A model generated the notes under the pieces. The model searched no databases. It worked only from the letters and a program-made list of their open reading frames with translations, and was not told where the DNA came from. Shown piece by piece: positions 60,084 through 64,000 of a stretch of DNA of 64,000 nucleotides. The position numbers and the translations under genes are program-made. This stretch comes from Bacteroidales bacterium UBA1309 (lineage in GTDB: Bacteria > Bacteroidota > Bacteroidia > Bacteroidales > Dysgonomonadaceae), in assembly GCA_002307185.1 (NCBI GenBank), contig DBTT01000038.1, positions 62,001-126,000 on the forward strand. Direction: 5' to 3'. Within the stretch, counting starts at the first letter, position 1, and each line of letters opens with the position of its first letter.

Positions 60084-62402
60084 ATGAAAAAAGCACATAT
60101 ATTCATCATAGCCATTCTTTTCTTTTCTAAAGGAATGAAGGCTCAGAACAACGAATCGGCGGAACAACAGGCATCTGCCATTGTTGCAAAAATGACCTTG
60201 GCCGAAAAAATCGGGCAAATGACTCAAGTCAATATCGACGGCCTTTGCAAAGGGAAGGACACGCTTCCCACCAGCAGCTTGGAAATTGACTTGGATAAAT
60301 TGCGCGATGCCATCGTTAATTATCATATAGGTTCCATTCTCAATTCTCCCAATGTGCGTGCACGCACGCCGGAATGGTGGAACAAGCTCGTGGAGCAGAT
60401 TCAGCAAGTAGCTCTCAAAGAGACACGGATGAAAATCCCGATCATCTACGGACTGGATCAGATCCACGGTGCCACCTATACCGCCGGTTCCACTATGTTT
60501 CCGCAAGAAATAACCTTGGCTGCCACTTGGAATCCTGCTTATGCACGTCGCATGGGGGAAATTACGGCTTACGAAACGCGTGCATGCAACGTTTCTTGGA
60601 ATTTCTCTCCCGTATTGGATTTGGGGCTTGATCCCCGTTTTGCCCGCCAATACGAAGGATTTGGTGAAGATCCGTATATCGGATCCGTTTTTGGACGGGA
60701 ATTGATTAAAGGATACGAAGGGGACGACAACAATATTGCCAATCCTTTCAAAGTGGCAGCTTGTATGAAACATTTCATCGGGTATTCAGCTCCCCTGAGT
60801 GGAAAAGACCGTACTCCAGCCTATATTCCCGACAATGTGTTGCTTGAGTATCATGTCCCTGCATTCCAGGCGGCGGTGGATGCGGGTGCACATACCATCA
60901 TGATCAATTCGGCCATGATTAACAATGAGCCGGTGCATGCCAGCTACAAGCTGCTGACAACGCTGCTCCGCCAAAAAATGGGTTTCAAGGGAATGATCGT
61001 TACCGACTGGGAAGACATCAACAAGCTTCATAGCCGCGACCGCATGGTTCCGTCTATCAAAGAGGCCATCAAGGTGGCTATCAATGCAGGAATTGACATG
61101 TCGATGGTTCCCAACGACTACAAAGAATTTTGTACCTTGCTCACCGAATTGGTCAACGAAGGGCAAGTTCCCATATCACGGATTGACGATGCTGCTACTC
61201 GGGTAATCGCACTGAAAATCAAACTCAACTTATTCAATGTGCCGAATACGTATCGGAAAGATTACCCGAAGTTTGCATCCAAAGAATACCGTCAGGCATC
61301 TTACGATGCGGCAACTGAGGCTATCACCTTGTTGAAAAACACAGACAATGTGTTGCCTCTTCCGAAAGGGACAAAAATAGTTGTCACAGGGCCAAATGCC
61401 AATAGCAGACGCGCACTCAACGGGGGATGGACCTTCTCTTGGCAAGGGGAGAAAGTGGACGAGTTCGCTGCTCAATACCACACCATTTTGGAGGCTGTGC
61501 AAACTAAATTCGGGAAAGAGAATGTGGCTTATGTCCCTGGCGTGAGCTACACAAAGGCTGTGGAATATTCCACCGAGCACAAAGACCGCTTTGAAGAAGC
61601 GGTGGCTGCGGCCAAAAATGCAGATTATATTTTGCTTTGTTTGGGAGAGAACTCCTATGCCGAAAAGCCGGGTGATTTGGACGATTTATACTTGAACGAT
61701 TTGCAAACAGAATTGGCCAAGGAGATCTTGAAATCGGGCAAGAAAGTGATTTTAGTGTTGAGCGAAGGGCGTCCGCGTGTGATTTCCAAAATTTCACATG
61801 GGATGAATGCCATCGTGCAAACTTATTTGCCCGGAATCTACGGGGCGGATGCCCTTGCGGATGTTCTTGCCGGCGATGTGAATCCTTCGGGAAAATTGCC
61901 TTACACCTATCCGGCATTCCCCAATTCGCTGGTGCCTTATTATCACAAATATGCCGACGAACAGAAGAATGGTGGCATCTATAATTACGAAGGTGATTAC
62001 AATTTCGAATATCCTTTTGGTCACGGCCTTAGCTACACCAGTTTTGCCTACTCGAATGTAAAATTGGATACCAAGCAATTGCCACTTGGCTCAAAACAAC
62101 AAATTACCGTTTCGGTAGATGTTACCAATACGGGAAGTCGTGAAGGCAAAGAAGTGGTGCAACTCTACTCTTCGGACTTGTATGCTTCGCTGATTCCTGA
62201 CGTGAAAAGGCTGCGGCGTTTTGAAAAAATTGCATTGAAACCGGGAGAAACCAAAACGGTGACTTTCAGATTGGGGTTGGATGACCTCTCATTTATCAAT
62301 TTGCAAAACGAAAGGGTGGTGGAACCGGGTGATTTCGAATTCCAAATTGGCTCCTCGTCTGCCGACATCAAGGCAACGTTATCATTTGTAGTGACCAAGT
62401 AA
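60084..62402 (+). CDS. Beta-glucosidase-type GH3 glycosidase
   Basis: This 772-residue GH3 enzyme has a signal peptide (cleavage near MKAQ), a TIM barrel, a C-terminal alpha/beta domain and a fibronectin-like end domain. The nucleophile is Asp308 in GMIVTDWEDIN, with the LGLDPRFARQYEGFGEDP and GDVNPSGKLPYTYP family stretches. It removes terminal beta-glucosyl or beta-mannosyl residues from oligosaccharides in the periplasm; which of them is not settled by sequence. The stop codon lies in the middle of a perfect palindrome. It is co-directional and 7 nt after GH5. Confidence 0.92.
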   Translation: MKKAHIFIIAILFFSKGMKAQNNESAEQQASAIVAKMTLAEKIGQMTQVNIDGLCKGKDTLPTSSLEIDLDKLRDAIVNYHIGSILNSPNVRARTPEWWNKLVEQIQQVALKETRMKIPIIYGLDQIHGATYTAGSTMFPQEITLAATWNPAYARRMGEITAYETRACNVSWNFSPVLDLGLDPRFARQYEGFGEDPYIGSVFGRELIKGYEGDDNNIANPFKVAACMKHFIGYSAPLSGKDRTPAYIPDNVLLEYHVPAFQAAVDAGAHTIMINSAMINNEPVHASYKLLTTLLRQKMGFKGMIVTDWEDINKLHSRDRMVPSIKEAIKVAINAGIDMSMVPNDYKEFCTLLTELVNEGQVPISRIDDAATRVIALKIKLNLFNVPNTYRKDYPKFASKEYRQASYDAATEAITLLKNTDNVLPLPKGTKIVVTGPNANSRRALNGGWTFSWQGEKVDEFAAQYHTILEAVQTKFGKENVAYVPGVSYTKAVEYSTEHKDRFEEAVAAAKNADYILLCLGENSYAEKPGDLDDLYLNDLQTELAKEILKSGKKVILVLSEGRPRVISKISHGMNAIVQTYLPGIYGADALADVLAGDVNPSGKLPYTYPAFPNSLVPYYHKYADEQKNGGIYNYEGDYNFEYPFGHGLSYTSFAYSNVKLDTKQLPLGSKQQITVSVDVTNTGSREGKEVVQLYSSDLYASLIPDVKRLRRFEKIALKPGETKTVTFRLGLDDLSFINLQNERVVEPGDFEFQIGSSSADIKATLSFVVTK

Positions 62403-62414
62403 CTTGGTCACTAC
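62388..62414 (+). repeat. Perfect 27-bp palindrome across the GH3 stop codon
   Basis: Arms GTAGTGACCAAGT (62388-62400) and ACTTGGTCACTAC (62402-62414) with one central base at 62401 pair perfectly. The GH3 TAA (62400-62402) sits at the centre. No T run follows, so it is not an ordinary terminator. It could be a mRNA end-protecting stem or a binding site for a dimeric protein. Confidence 0.9.
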
Positions 62415-62440
62415 CTAAACTTCCGTCTTTGCATTTAAAA

Positions 62441-63562
62441 ATGAAAAATATGAGAAAACAACTGGCTTATTTACTCGCCTTTTTTATAATAACGATGGTT
62501 GCAGAAGCGAAAACATCCGCAAAACCGATTGACAAAAATGCCACAAAAGAGACCAACGCTCTGCATAAGCGGCTCCTGAAACTTTTGGACAAGGGCATTA
62601 TGCTCGGGCATCAGGATGATCTGGCTTATGGGCATGGATGGTACAAGGAAGATGGACGAAGCGATGTGAAGTCTGTGGCAGGCGATTATCCGGCTGTCAT
62701 TGGCTGGGAGCTCGGACATGTGGAAATCGGGGCAAAATACAACCTTGATTCGGTCTATTTTTCAGACATGAAGCATTACATTCAGCAGACTTACCGCCGG
62801 GGTGGAATCACGACCTTGAGCTGGCATGGCGACAACATTGTCACGGGCAAGACGGCCTGGGATTGTTCTCCGAATGACCACGTAGTCACAAAAATACTTC
62901 CTGGTGGCGAAAAGCATGGGCAATTCTTGGCTTATCTGGATCATGTAGCCGCCTTCTTCCAAGATTTGAAAGACGACAAAGGACGGCTCATTCCCGTGGT
63001 GTTCCGCATGTATCACGAGCATACGGGCGGATGGTTTTGGTGGGGAAATATCCAATGCACTCCCGATGAATACAAGCAACTGTGGCGGATGACGGTGGAA
63101 TATCTTCGTGACAAAAAACATCTCCACAACCTCTTGTATGCTTATTCTCCTGCTGCCGTGAAGGACAAAGAAGAGTTTTTCGGACGCTATCCGGGAGACG
63201 ATTATGTCGATATCATTGGCTACGACTCCTATGCTTTTGTGAAAGACAACGGAATCGATAAATATACCCAAGAGATGGAGACTAACTTGAAAATCATCAC
63301 CGATTATGGTTCCGTGTCAGGGAAAATTCCAGCCATTAGCGAAACAGGCCACGAAACCTTGGTTGCTCCGGCTTATTTCACTCGGATTTTATATCCCATC
63401 ATCTCCAAATACCGTGTGTCTTGGGTCTTGTTCTGGCGAAATGCCTGGGATCCCAAATTGCCGGATCATTATTATGTCCCATTTGCTGGCCATCCAGCCG
63501 AAACCGATTTCAAATCCTTTGCCGGAGAGAAGAAAATCTTGCTGAACAACGACATCAAGTAA
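62441..63562 (+). CDS. Beta-mannanase or mannobiohydrolase, GH26
   Basis: This 373-residue GH26 enzyme has a cleavable (non-lipoprotein) signal peptide of about 25 residues, so it is probably periplasmic. The acid/base is Glu193 in FRMYHEHTGGWFWWG and the nucleophile is Glu301 in PAISETGHE; the LSWHGDNIVTG and RYPGDDYVDIIGYD stretches are typical. Bacteroidales mannan loci often pair a surface endo-mannanase with a periplasmic GH26 that releases mannobiose, the substrate of the epimerase–GH130 route; this is the inferred role. Start at 62441 or 62450; either fits. Confidence 0.9.
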   Translation: MKNMRKQLAYLLAFFIITMVAEAKTSAKPIDKNATKETNALHKRLLKLLDKGIMLGHQDDLAYGHGWYKEDGRSDVKSVAGDYPAVIGWELGHVEIGAKYNLDSVYFSDMKHYIQQTYRRGGITTLSWHGDNIVTGKTAWDCSPNDHVVTKILPGGEKHGQFLAYLDHVAAFFQDLKDDKGRLIPVVFRMYHEHTGGWFWWGNIQCTPDEYKQLWRMTVEYLRDKKHLHNLLYAYSPAAVKDKEEFFGRYPGDDYVDIIGYDSYAFVKDNGIDKYTQEMETNLKIITDYGSVSGKIPAISETGHETLVAPAYFTRILYPIISKYRVSWVLFWRNAWDPKLPDHYYVPFAGHPAETDFKSFAGEKKILLNNDIK

Positions 63563-63757
63563 AAAATCTAATGCAGTCTGTGAAACTGCGAATTTTCTTA
63601 GACCATGGGCGTTTTGTGCTGTGGCAAAGATCTTGCTATATAACTCTGTATCTCCCCTTTTTCCCTGCCTTTAATAGGCGATTCGGCCTGTTTTGTAGAA
63701 ATATGGCAGCATGAATAAAGTGCCGGTGGGAGCGTCTTTTTTTTAAATTCAAGTCCA

Positions 63758-64000
63758 ATGAAAAAAATCATTCTTTCAATTTTATCCATGATATTCATTT
63801 CGTTTTCTGGAGAAGCCTCCGCCAAAGGATTTGTGAGCCAGAAAAACGGACAGTTTTTCCTACACGGAAAGCCTTATTATTACATTGGGACAAACTATTG
63901 GTATGGAGCTATTTTGGGTTCGAAAGGACAAGGGGGTAACCGCCAACAGTTGCTCCGCGACCTCGATTTTATGAAATCGCAGGGTATCACCAATTTGCGT
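63758..64000 (+). CDS. GH5 family mannanase, N-terminal part (runs off window)
   Basis: 81 codons are visible. After a signal peptide of about 21 residues (KKIILSILSMIFISFSGEA) it continues GFVSQKNGQFFLHGKPYYYI and GTNYWYGAILGSKGQGG, the usual opening of GH5_7-type beta-mannanases (GKPYYYxGTNYWYG). The rest lies past the right edge, so catalytic residues are not seen. It is the next gene of the mannan locus, 195 nt after GH26. Family by N-terminus only. Confidence 0.75.
   Translation, partial: MKKIILSILSMIFISFSGEASAKGFVSQKNGQFFLHGKPYYYIGTNYWYGAILGSKGQGGNRQQLLRDLDFMKSQGITNLR

Overview
The window reads as a Bacteroidota chromosome, most likely order Bacteroidales. The evidence is a SusC/SusD glycan-uptake pair, Bacteroidota-type lipoprotein signals, HU-family genes inside a capsule/exopolysaccharide locus, a flavodoxin–DUF2023 pair, and promoters that fit the Bacteroidota primary-sigma pattern (TTTG, about 19-21 nt, TAnnTTTG) upstream of guaB, rplU and the tRNA pair. 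I cannot assign a genus from the sequence alone.

Region 1 (1-20182, all on the minus strand) is a surface polysaccharide locus. It is read leftward from an HU-like gene and a WecA/MraY-type initiating sugar-phosphate transferase, through an SDR epimerase, a Wzx flippase, a pyruvyltransferase and a GT2. A second segment follows, with its own candidate promoter, a strongly folded leader and another HU-like gene. It holds a capsule-synthesis GT, a hexapeptide acetyltransferase, several GT2, GT8, GT14 and GT4 enzymes, two integral-membrane acyltransferases and a Wzy-like polymerase. Two GT14–acyltransferase pairs lie in tandem, and one of the acyltransferases carries an apparent one-base frameshift. 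The locus runs off the left edge inside a GT4 gene.

Region 2 (20183-39547) is housekeeping: guaB, a PspC/PadR/PspC group, gcvP with a metallo-hydrolase, a radical SAM gene, rsmG, an RsiV-like lipoprotein, rplU-rpmA, flavodoxin-DUF2023, a TetR regulator with fabG, tRNA-Gly and tRNA-Leu, rsfS, ftsH and cdsA. It is followed by a convergent pair of stray glycosyltransferases (39622-41659).

Region 3 (41884-64000, plus strand, continuing past the right edge) is a polysaccharide utilization locus for beta-mannan, most probably acetylated glucomannan. An AraC regulator precedes SusC, SusD, a surface glycan-binding lipoprotein, a surface GH26 mannanase, an esterase, a GH130 mannosylglucose phosphorylase, a GPH-type transporter, a GH94 cellobiose phosphorylase, an AGE-family cellobiose/mannobiose 2-epimerase, a GH5 glucanase, a GH3 glucosidase, a second GH26 and the start of a GH5 mannanase. 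The inferred flow is: surface cleavage by GH26, import by SusCD, trimming and deacetylation in the periplasm, and entry of disaccharides through the symporter. In the cytoplasm mannobiose is epimerised and phosphorolysed (2-epimerase, then GH130), while cellobiose is phosphorolysed by GH94. Two energy-saving phosphorolytic branches thus sit in one locus. Several gene junctions of this locus carry strong inverted repeats, including a perfect 27-bp palindrome across the GH3 stop codon, and two spaced AGTGTCA repeats lie at the susC promoter.
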